From NCBI GenBank assembly GCA_963676415.1, contig OY781097.1, positions 1,302,001 to 1,366,000 of the forward strand: a stretch of 64,000 nucleotides of DNA. Direction: 5' to 3'. A model generated the notes under the pieces. It was given only the letters and a program-made list of their open reading frames with translations, did not search any database and was not told where the DNA came from. Shown piece by piece: positions 36,334 through 43,604 of the stretch (the first letter of the stretch is position 1; each line of letters begins with the position of its first letter). The DNA is from G963662905 sp963676415. GTDB lineage: Bacteria > Bacteroidota > Bacteroidia > Bacteroidales > WRLA01. Position numbers and translations under genes: made by a program.

Positions 36334-38097
36334 ATGACAAAACGTTGGGTATTAAAACAAGATGTTGATCCTAAGAAAGTTAAGGAGCTGTCCGAGGCGT
36401 TGAACATAAATAAGACGCTCGCAAAGCTCCTTGTACAGCGCAATATCCACACTTTTGATGAAGCCCGTAACTTTTTTCGCCCTAATCTGGAACAATTACA
36501 CGATCCTTTTCTGATGAAAGATATGGAAAAGGCCGTATCACGAATTGATGAGGCGATAAAAAATAAAGAAAAAATCCTTGTTTATGGTGATTATGATGTT
36601 GATGGAACTACGGCAGTAGCCTTGGTTTACACCTTCTTCAAGGATTTCCACAATCAAATAGGTTTTTACATTCCCGACCGCTATTCAGAAGGCTACGGAA
36701 TTTCGTATAAAAGCATTGATTTCGCAGCAGAAAATGATTATAAACTGGTTATAGCATTGGATTGCGGCATCAAAGCTGTTGAAAAAGTGCAGCACGCCAA
36801 AGAAAAAGGGCTTGATTTCATTATCTGCGACCATCACCGCCCCGGTGATACAATTCCCCCAGCTGTTGCTGTTCTGGATGCCAAACGCACCGATTGCAAT
36901 TATCCTTATGATGAGCTCTCGGGCTGTGGCGTTGGTTTTAAACTTATTCAGGCTTATTCCAAAAAATACGAACTGCCTTTCGAAAACCTGATCCAATATC
37001 TGGATTTGGTGGTGGTTAGCATTGCATCTGACATTGTGCCTATTACGGGCGAAAACCGCATACTCGCCTATTATGGCCTTAAATTGCTGAATTCAAATCC
37101 ACGGCCGGGTTTGCAGGCAATATTAAACCTGGCCAATTTGGGCAAAACCAATGGCAATACGAATAAAATTACGCGTAATCTTGGTATTTCCGACCTGGTG
37201 TTTATGGTGGGCCCCCGCATTAATGCTGCAGGACGTATTGAAACCGGAAATAATTCCGTGGAACTGCTCATTGCAAATAAATCTGAAGAAGCAGGCAGAA
37301 TGGCCGACCTGATCAATGAATGCAATAATGAGCGGCGCAGCCTTGATAGCCTGACAACAACTTCTGCACTCGAAAAAATTGGCGAGAACGAAGATCTGAG
37401 AAAAGGGAAAGCAACCATAGTTTATGACCCTGAATGGCACAAAGGCGTAATCGGGATTGTTGCCAGCAGGCTCACCGAGGTTTATTACAAGCCGACCATC
37501 GTTTTTTGTAAATCCAACGGGCTAATTACCGGCTCGGCACGTTCTGTAAAGGATTTTGATATTTATGACGCCATTGATGCCTGTAGTGATCTACTCGAAC
37601 ATTTTGGAGGACACAAATATGCGGCAGGGCTTTCTCTAAAACCGGAGAAGCTCGGGGCTTTCCAAAAACGCTTCATGCAAATTGTTGAAGATACCATTAC
37701 CGAAGAAATGATGATACCGGAGATTGAAATTGATGCCGAAATCAATTTAACGGACATCAGTCCTAAATTCTTCAGGATCCTCAGGCAATTTGCTCCTTTC
37801 GGCCCTGGAAATATGTCGCCGGTTTTCCGTACACGCCGCCTTATTGATACCGGGTTCAGCAGGATTGTGGGCAAAAACCACATCAAACTTTCTGTTGTCC
37901 ATCCGCATATTTCCGGATTTCCTGTTTCCGGAATTGCCTTCCAGCTCGGTGATCATTTTGATGTTGTAAAAAGCAACCAGCCGTTTTCGCTCTGTTATCA
38001 TCTCGAAGAAAACGAATGGAACGGAAAAGTCAGCTTACAACTGAATGTAAAAGATATTAAGCCGGATTATGGTGATGAATACGGATATCCGTATTAA
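36334..38097 (+). CDS. recJ: Single-stranded-DNA exonuclease RecJ
   Basis: 587 aa, near the usual length. DHH-family motifs: VYGDYDVDGTTA (motif I), ALDCGIK, ICDHHRPG (DHH), GPRINAAGRI and the DHHA1 motif GGHKYAAGLSL, then the OB-fold part in the last 130 residues. RecJ degrades 5' single-stranded DNA in recombination and repair. A normal core gene; upstream 245 bases hold no other gene. Confidence 0.95.
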   Translation: MTKRWVLKQDVDPKKVKELSEALNINKTLAKLLVQRNIHTFDEARNFFRPNLEQLHDPFLMKDMEKAVSRIDEAIKNKEKILVYGDYDVDGTTAVALVYTFFKDFHNQIGFYIPDRYSEGYGISYKSIDFAAENDYKLVIALDCGIKAVEKVQHAKEKGLDFIICDHHRPGDTIPPAVAVLDAKRTDCNYPYDELSGCGVGFKLIQAYSKKYELPFENLIQYLDLVVVSIASDIVPITGENRILAYYGLKLLNSNPRPGLQAILNLANLGKTNGNTNKITRNLGISDLVFMVGPRINAAGRIETGNNSVELLIANKSEEAGRMADLINECNNERRSLDSLTTTSALEKIGENEDLRKGKATIVYDPEWHKGVIGIVASRLTEVYYKPTIVFCKSNGLITGSARSVKDFDIYDAIDACSDLLEHFGGHKYAAGLSLKPEKLGAFQKRFMQIVEDTITEEMMIPEIEIDAEINLTDISPKFFRILRQFAPFGPGNMSPVFRTRRLIDTGFSRIVGKNHIKLSVVHPHISGFPVSGIAFQLGDHFDVVKSNQPFSLCYHLEENEWNGKVSLQLNVKDIKPDYGDEYGYPY

Positions 38098-38103
38098 GCT
38101 ATT

Positions 38104-38796
38104 TTAACTTCCGCTGCGCAGGCTATCTACTGCTTTTCCTATTTCATCGAGATGCACCATGCTTTCCACATCATAAAAGACATTTAAAATCAGGTAAGCA
38201 CCAAAAACCACGAGGATTAAGCCTACGATCCTGTTTATCACAGTTACGATCCTTGGCGTCATCAGCGTTTTAATGCGGTGGGCAATAAAGCATTTCAATG
38301 TGTCGGTTGCCAGCACTGTCAGCAAAGTTCCTGCAAAAAAAGAGGTGACTGCTTTCCAATCGGCCTGATAGGATGAGCTTACGGTTACCATTGCAGTGAG
38401 CCAAACAAACCAAACTCCGGGATTGGCAATGTTCAGAAAGTAGCCTTTGGTGACATAAACCATCGGGTGCTTGGGGCGGTTACCGTTTTTTTCAGCCTCT
38501 TCCTTACTTTGTATGCTTACTTTGCGCGTAAACGTTACTGTGCCAAAAATAATGAGAATAATGCCTCCAATCATTCCAAACCACATGTTTTCACGGGGAT
38601 CGTGCCCTAAAACCTGCGATATACCTAAATAGGCCAGGGCCAAAACCGTTACATCACTCAGGAATATCCCTGAAGCAATAAAAAGACCGCTTTTAAATCC
38701 CCTGTGGATACTGGTTTGAAGCAATACCAACAAAGCCGGGCCAACGATTAGAGCCAAAGTTATACCAACAAAAACACCATTAACTACAGGTAACAT
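38104..38796 (-). CDS. LysE/RhtB-family amino-acid exporter
   Basis: 230 aa, six hydrophobic segments. The family opening is visible (GITLALIVGPALLVLLQTSIHRGFKSGL), with an insertion of charged residues around 85-105 before VTKGYFLNIANPGVWFVW. LysE-type proteins export amino acids or similar compounds; substrate not predictable. Convergent to recJ and divergent from the nuclease-like gene. Confidence 0.85.
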   Translation of the reverse strand: MLPVVNGVFVGITLALIVGPALLVLLQTSIHRGFKSGLFIASGIFLSDVTVLALAYLGISQVLGHDPRENMWFGMIGGIILIIFGTVTFTRKVSIQSKEEAEKNGNRPKHPMVYVTKGYFLNIANPGVWFVWLTAMVTVSSSYQADWKAVTSFFAGTLLTVLATDTLKCFIAHRIKTLMTPRIVTVINRIVGLILVVFGAYLILNVFYDVESMVHLDEIGKAVDSLRSGS

Positions 38797-38821
38797 AAAC
38801 AGGGCTTAATACTAAAGCGCA

Positions 38822-38829
38822 CAAAATTA
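38822..38829 (-). promoter_or_regulatory. -7 promoter element TAATTTTG of the LysE gene
   Basis: TAnnTTTG match 25 bases before the ATG at 38796. Confidence 0.4.
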
Positions 38830-38907
38830 AACGTTTTTATTGAAAAGCTGTTTTAAAACTAAGCTAATTCTGTCCTGCCCCGGCTTTTCCATATTGGCAT
38901 TCCTTCG

Positions 38908-38915
38908 TATTTTTG
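38908..38915 (+). promoter_or_regulatory. -7 promoter element TATTTTTG
   Basis: TAnnTTTG match 20 bases before ATG 38936; it lies within an in-frame extension starting at 38840 and argues against that extension. Confidence 0.45.
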
Positions 38916-38935
38916 CCCAACAAACAATTTGCCCG

Positions 38936-40006
38936 ATGCTTATGAAGAAAATGCTGAAATATTTGTTGCTGCCGCCTCTGGCTTTTGTGCTGTACTTTGT
39001 AGCTGTGCTTCTTATCGCTTATTTTAAGGATTATAAGCCCGAAAGAATTGAGCGGCTAAGCCTGCACAGCCCTGAGCCTAAAGAAATTATGGCGCTTCCA
39101 TTGGACACTTTCAGTATTATGAGCTGGAATATTGGTTATGCCGGACTGGGTGCAGAAGAAGATTTTTTTTATGACGGAGGCCAGATGGTGCGCCCAACCG
39201 AAGAACGGATAAACCAAAATCTGACAGGAATTTCTGATTTTCTGCTCGATCACGATAATGTGAGCTTTATCCTGCTTCAGGAAGTGGATCGCGGATCGAA
39301 ACGTTCCTATGAGCAAGATCAGGAAAAATTCCTTCTCAACGAATTATGGTTCTACAGCGGCGCTTTTGCCCCAAATTACAAAGTTCCTTTTGTGCCTGTA
39401 CCGCTTTTCCACCCCATGGGCAGTGTCTTGAGTGGGCTTTTGAGCTTATCGCTGCCACTGCCGGTATCGTCCGAGCGTTATGCTTTTGAAGGAAATTTTG
39501 CCTTCCCGAAAAAACTTTTCATGCTCGACCGCTGTTTTATTCTGAGCCGTTTCCAGATGACCAACCGAAAGCAACTGGTCATCATCAATACGCATAATTC
39601 GGCTTTTGACGATGGCAGCCTCAGGCTTGAACAACTGGATAAACTCAGGCAGATTATGACAACCGAATACAAGAAAGGAAATTATATAATTATCGGTGGG
39701 GACTGGAACATGGCGCCCGGTTTTTTTAAAGCAGGAATGATCCGCAATGGTGATAAAGCAAAAGAAAACCCAGACCGCATTCCCACCGACTGGCTGCCCA
39801 AAGGCTGGTCGTATGTAACGGAACATCACACACCAACAAACCGTTCAGTTGCAACTTCGTATGAAAAAGGGCAAACTGAAGTGCAACTCATTGATTTTTT
39901 TGTTGTTTCACCAAATTTGCAGCCCCTGGCAATTAAAAATACCGACCTTTCGTTTAAATATTCAGACCATCAGCCGGTGCTGATGCAGTTTACTTTTAAA
40001 AAATAA
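38936..40006 (+). CDS. Membrane-anchored endonuclease/exonuclease/phosphatase-family protein
   Basis: 356 aa from ATG 38936. One N-terminal membrane segment (LLLPPLAFVLYFVAVLLIAYF), then an EEP domain: MSWNIGYAG (Asn), LLQEVDRG (metal Glu), GGDWNM (Asp/Asn) and YSDHQPVLM (catalytic Asp-His). The family covers nucleases and sphingomyelin/inositol phosphatases; an anchored extracytoplasmic phosphodiesterase is most likely. gldH-like and LuxE-like genes follow on the same strand. Confidence 0.85.
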   Translation: MLMKKMLKYLLLPPLAFVLYFVAVLLIAYFKDYKPERIERLSLHSPEPKEIMALPLDTFSIMSWNIGYAGLGAEEDFFYDGGQMVRPTEERINQNLTGISDFLLDHDNVSFILLQEVDRGSKRSYEQDQEKFLLNELWFYSGAFAPNYKVPFVPVPLFHPMGSVLSGLLSLSLPLPVSSERYAFEGNFAFPKKLFMLDRCFILSRFQMTNRKQLVIINTHNSAFDDGSLRLEQLDKLRQIMTTEYKKGNYIIIGGDWNMAPGFFKAGMIRNGDKAKENPDRIPTDWLPKGWSYVTEHHTPTNRSVATSYEKGQTEVQLIDFFVVSPNLQPLAIKNTDLSFKYSDHQPVLMQFTFKK

Positions 40007-40009
40007 ATT

Positions 40010-40486
40010 ATGAAATTTTTGAAATATACATTTACGGCCTTTTTAATTTTCATGCTTTTTTCCTGTGGTTCAAATGGTGTGAAAAAGCAACAATACACTT
40101 TTGAAGATAACCGCTGGGGTGTTTCTGTGCACCCGGAATTTGTTTTTCGCATGAATGACACTCAGGGTGAATATCAGATTTTGGCCGATATTGAACATAC
40201 TTCTGCGCTCTTGCTTGATGATCTCGAACTGGCACTAAATATAGAATCCGATGCAGGAGAAAAACGCAGCTTGGATGTTGTTTTACCGATCCGTCAACGC
40301 AATGGCGCTTTCAAAGGCGAATTAAAAGGAGATTACCGCCAGCTTTGCGTGCCCCTTCGCCATCACTTTAAATTTCACAGCAAAGGAAATTATACATTTA
40401 CCCTTTGGAATATCACCGGGAAAAGCAGCCTGAAAGGAATTCATAAAATCGGGATTGTAATTAAGAAAGAAGAGGATGCGCATTAA
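40010..40486 (+). CDS. gldH: GldH-like gliding lipoprotein
   Basis: 158 aa, 3 bases after the phosphatase-like gene. Lipobox FSC gives a lipoprotein with Cys near residue 19. The mature part has the GldH-like strands EYQILADIEHTSALLLDDL and the end KGNYTFTLWNITGKSSLKGI followed by HKIGIVIKK. GldH supports gliding and type IX secretion. The match is by pattern only and shorter than some members, so the symbol is moderately sure. Confidence 0.68.
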   Translation: MKFLKYTFTAFLIFMLFSCGSNGVKKQQYTFEDNRWGVSVHPEFVFRMNDTQGEYQILADIEHTSALLLDDLELALNIESDAGEKRSLDVVLPIRQRNGAFKGELKGDYRQLCVPLRHHFKFHSKGNYTFTLWNITGKSSLKGIHKIGIVIKKEEDAH

Positions 40487-40503
40487 GTGCACCACTATTG
40501 TTG

Positions 40504-41484
40504 ATGAATATAAATCCAAAAGAAATATTTTCGCTTGCTGACGAACAGGCATTTCAAAATTTAGCCCTGCGGATGTTTGATATGCAAATAAAACAAAATC
40601 AGGTATATCGCGATTTCGTTAAAAATGCTTTCCCGACAAATTTCCAACCGGAAGTATTAAGCCAAATCCCTTTTCTGCCCATTTCTTTTTTCAAGCAGCA
40701 CCGCATTGCTTGTTGGCCTAAAAAAAAGGAAGAAATTTGTTTCCTCAGTAGCGGTACCGGTGGCATGAGCCAAAGCAGGCATTATGTTTCGGATTTATCT
40801 GTTTATGATGAATCTTTCCTCAGGGCTTTTGAATTATTTTACGGCCCTGCTAAGAAAATACGTATTCTGGCCTTGCTTCCCGCCTATTTGGAACGTAAAG
40901 GCAGCTCCCTGATTTATATGGTTGAAAAGCTTATCAAAATAAGCGATCATGAGCAAAGCGGATTTTACCTGAACAACCTTGAAGAATTAAGCCGGCATCT
41001 GGCCGAACCCACAGAATCCAAAACATTGTTGATTGGCGTAAGCTTTGCCTTGCTCGATCTGGCGGAACAATTTCCGCAAAAGCTCGGAAACACAATTGTT
41101 ATGGAAACCGGCGGTATGAAAGGGCGCCGCAAAGAAATGATACGTGAAGAACTGCACGAAAGCTTATGCAACGCTTTTGGACTTAATGAAATTCATTCGG
41201 AATACGGCATGACAGAACTTTTGAGCCAGGCGTATTCCAATGGCAACGGACGCTTTTATTGCCCGCCTTGGATGAAGGTTTTAATTCGGGACACCAATGA
41301 TCCTTTTACCATTTTCTCCCGCGGAAAAAGCGGGGGCATTAACGTGATCGACCTGGCCAATATAAATTCCTGCCCATTTATTGCTACACAGGATCTGGGA
41401 AAAAGAGATCCGGATGGTAGCTTTGAAGTGTTGGGGCGTTTTGACGAAAGCGATGTGCGTGGCTGTAATTTGATGGTAATCTAG
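40504..41484 (+). CDS. LuxE/PaaK-like acyl-protein synthetase
   Basis: 326 aa from ATG 40504 (two TTG codons precede it). LuxE-type features: IPFLPISFFKQH, the nucleotide-binding-like SSGTGGMSQSRHYVS, and the end GRFDESDVRGCNLMV. LuxE-family enzymes activate fatty acids as acyl-adenylates; here no luciferase genes are near and a role in surface-lipid or polymer synthesis is more likely. Its stop codon TAG is built from the TA target of an IS630 element plus the first base of the element; before insertion the stop was also TAG, so the protein is unchanged. Confidence 0.8.
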   Translation: MNINPKEIFSLADEQAFQNLALRMFDMQIKQNQVYRDFVKNAFPTNFQPEVLSQIPFLPISFFKQHRIACWPKKKEEICFLSSGTGGMSQSRHYVSDLSVYDESFLRAFELFYGPAKKIRILALLPAYLERKGSSLIYMVEKLIKISDHEQSGFYLNNLEELSRHLAEPTESKTLLIGVSFALLDLAEQFPQKLGNTIVMETGGMKGRRKEMIREELHESLCNAFGLNEIHSEYGMTELLSQAYSNGNGRFYCPPWMKVLIRDTNDPFTIFSRGKSGGINVIDLANINSCPFIATQDLGKRDPDGSFEVLGRFDESDVRGCNLMVI

Positions 41485-41520
41485 TGTTATAATTATAAAG
41501 TTAATTAACTAATATTTTAT

Positions 41521-41528
41521 TATCTTTG
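41521..41528 (+). promoter_or_regulatory. -7 promoter element TATCTTTG of the transposase
   Basis: TAnnTTTG match inside the IS, ending 4 bases before the transposase ATG at 41533; implies leaderless expression. Confidence 0.5.
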
Positions 41529-41532
41529 CCAC

Positions 41533-42579
41533 ATGGCAAGGATAGGAAAACCCATTCAGATAACAACGGAAGAGAAGGCAGAGCTTCTTTCCATGAGCCG
41601 TTCACACAAACTTGAAAAACGTTACGTTGAGCGTGCCGAGATAATTATATTATCCGATCAAGGTTTATCGATGAGTGAAATAGTAGAGCAAACAGGGCTT
41701 AGTAGACCTGTAGTAAATAAATGGAGACAACGATTTCGCGAGCAAGGTATTACAGGTTTGAAGGATGCTTACCGAAGTGGAAAACCAAAGGTTATCACTG
41801 CAGAACAACAGGCTATGGTAATTGAGAAAGCCTGCACAAAGCCAGATGACGGATACACTAACTGGCCTCAAGAACGTATCGCCAAAGAAGTAGGGATTAG
41901 CCAGTCTAAAGTATTTCAGATTCTTAAACAAGCAGACATAAAGCCACATAAAATTGAGTATTGGTGCGGCAAGTCAAAAGACCCAGAGTTTGAAGAAAAA
42001 ATGACCAACATTGTTGGGCTTTACATGTCGCCACCAGAAAACGCTTTGGTTATTTGTGTTGACGAAAAAACTCAAATACAGGCACTCGATAGAACTCAGC
42101 CAGAGTTGCCATTACGGCCAGGAAATCCGAAAAGACAAACAGCCACCTACAAACGCAACGGAACTGTTTCGTTAATTGCGGCACTTGCAGTGCATACAGG
42201 TGAAGTAACAGCCAAAACAATTAAATCAGATAATGCAGAAAACTTCTTAAAGTTCTTAAAATCACTTGATAGGAAATACAGAAACAAAAAGCTTCACATA
42301 ATTGCAGACAACCTTTCGGTACATAAACATAAAGACGTTAAGGAGTGGCTGAAAGGAAAAAGGAAAATCACATTGCACTTCACCCCAACGTATTCTTCTT
42401 GGTTGAATCAAGTCGAGATATGGTTCAATATATTAACAAAGGATGTTGTAAAAGGAGGTGTTTGGAAATCATCAGAACAATTGGCTTCTCAACTTATTGA
42501 ATACGTGAAAACATACAATGAGACACGTGCTAAGCCCTTTCGATGGACTTATACTGGTGATGCATTGAAAATTAGTTAA
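41533..42579 (+). CDS. IS630-family transposase
   Basis: 348 aa, full length. N-terminal helix-turn-helix part (LSMSEIVEQTGLSRPVVNKW; EVGISQSKVFQILK), then a DDE domain with VICVDEKTQ, IIADNLSVHKHKDV and PTYSSWLNQVEIWF supplying the two Asp and the Glu. It is complete and framed by matching inverted ends, so the element may be active. The enzyme cuts and pastes DNA at TA sites. Confidence 0.95.
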   Translation: MARIGKPIQITTEEKAELLSMSRSHKLEKRYVERAEIIILSDQGLSMSEIVEQTGLSRPVVNKWRQRFREQGITGLKDAYRSGKPKVITAEQQAMVIEKACTKPDDGYTNWPQERIAKEVGISQSKVFQILKQADIKPHKIEYWCGKSKDPEFEEKMTNIVGLYMSPPENALVICVDEKTQIQALDRTQPELPLRPGNPKRQTATYKRNGTVSLIAALAVHTGEVTAKTIKSDNAENFLKFLKSLDRKYRNKKLHIIADNLSVHKHKDVKEWLKGKRKITLHFTPTYSSWLNQVEIWFNILTKDVVKGGVWKSSEQLASQLIEYVKTYNETRAKPFRWTYTGDALKIS

Positions 42580-42602
42580 CTTATTAAATAATTAATACAC
42601 TA

Positions 42603-42640
42603 GCCTGAACAATTCACAAAATATTCAGGCGAGTGTCTTT
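42603..42640 (+). terminator. Probable former terminator of the LuxE-like gene
   Basis: GCCTGAA (42603-42609) pairs with TTCAGGC (42624-42630) and is followed by TCTTTT. It lies directly after the right TA of the IS and would have followed the LuxE-like stop codon before the insertion. Confidence 0.5.
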
Positions 42641-42855
42641 TCCTTCCGGCTTTATTCTGTGTATAAACGGACAATCTAATGGACGAATACGGACACAATT
42701 GCATTTGTTGACAGCACGTATTGCATGTAAGTTATATTAATTCAAGGCTTTATAATTTTTGGCACGGATTTCGGTGTAAGGGGGAAAAAATTACCATGGA
42801 AGCAATCCCGACATGCTGTATAAACGGGATTGCTTCTTTCAAAGAAAAATGCATC

Positions 42856-43167
42856 ATGAAAATTGACCTGAGACCCAACGAGACCGTGATCCGCGCAGGC
42901 GACAGCAAATACCTGAACGGTGGTGGTGATGCAGTGAAAGGAAAATTGATCATCACAAATCAACGGATCTATTTTTTCTCTTTAAACGGTTATTCCGGAG
43001 ATCAGCAACTTGCTGTGGAACCCTCTGAAATTAGCGATGTAATGTATTTTAAATCAGGTTTTTTGCAGTCGAACGGCCTCAATCTTGTTACCAAAGCGGG
43101 CAAAGAACTCCGCTTTATAATAAGAAACCGAAATTCCTGGGGCGAAATGATCTGCAAAATGTGTTAG
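42856..43167 (+). CDS. Small GRAM/PH-like protein
   Basis: 103 aa from ATG 42856; the in-frame region upstream does not look coding. It reads as one PH/GRAM-like beta domain: LRPNETVIRAGDSKY, GKLIITNQRIYFFSLN, IEVEPSEISDV-type strand (VEPSEISDVMYFKSG) and KAGKELRFIIRNRNSW. No signal peptide. Such domains may bind lipids or proteins. The region 42640-42855 upstream holds nothing else recognised. Confidence 0.7.
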   Translation: MKIDLRPNETVIRAGDSKYLNGGGDAVKGKLIITNQRIYFFSLNGYSGDQQLAVEPSEISDVMYFKSGFLQSNGLNLVTKAGKELRFIIRNRNSWGEMICKMC

Positions 43168-43604
43168 GCCACTTGTCATCCAAATATTTACCCTCTCCGA
43201 AACGAGCCAGACCACCCGGTCCGGCTCTTTCTTTTTTCCTGCCAATGAATATAGCCAAAAATGTCCAAATCTTCACCAAACACTGAATTACAGTAATTTA
43301 TACCCACTTTTTATAAAGCCTAAACATCCTAAGTCCAGGCTTGTTCTTTTTTCTGTATTGGAACAATTTTATGCATATCCCAATTAAACAAAAGCGAGCA
43401 AAGTCGGTCTGTATATAAAATAGTTTTTATATCTTTGGGCTTGAAAATCTGGATATTTATTCGGATTGACCGTTTAGAACGACTGAAAAAATATTGAAAA
43501 ACAGTGAATTTGGATATTTTTTCAAACAATTGTTCTTGTTTTTAGAAATTTTAAAATTAGCATTTTATAGGATTTAACCATTTATTAACCAAATTTTTAA
43601 CATT
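43168..43604 (+). other. Intergenic region and long leader of the 994-aa gene
   Basis: 437 bases without a gene. It contains CACCCGGTCCGGCTC (around 43213), a weak hairpin, then AT-rich sequence and the -7 box at 43430. Transcription from there would give a leader of about 160 bases rich in T and A before the ATG at 43605; no riboswitch was recognised. Confidence 0.4.
43430..43437 (+). promoter_or_regulatory. -7 promoter element TATCTTTG
   Basis: TAnnTTTG match about 167 bases before ATG 43605, the best promoter candidate for the large type IX protein. Confidence 0.4.

Larger units (their letters stand above)
41484..42600 (+). mobile_element. IS630-type insertion sequence, complete
   Basis: 1117 bases flanked by TA at 41482-41483 and 42601-42602, the duplicated dinucleotide expected for IS630/Tc1 elements. 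Inverted ends start GTGTTATAATTAT and (minus strand) GTGTATTAATTAT and stay similar over about 31 bases (about 24 identities). The single transposase gene is intact. The insertion hit the stop codon of the LuxE-like gene and separated that gene from its hairpin at 42603. Confidence 0.88.

Noticed and set aside
41484..41535. Truncation of the LuxE-like protein by the IS
   Set aside because: Removing the element and one TA restores the same TAG stop, so no residues were lost.
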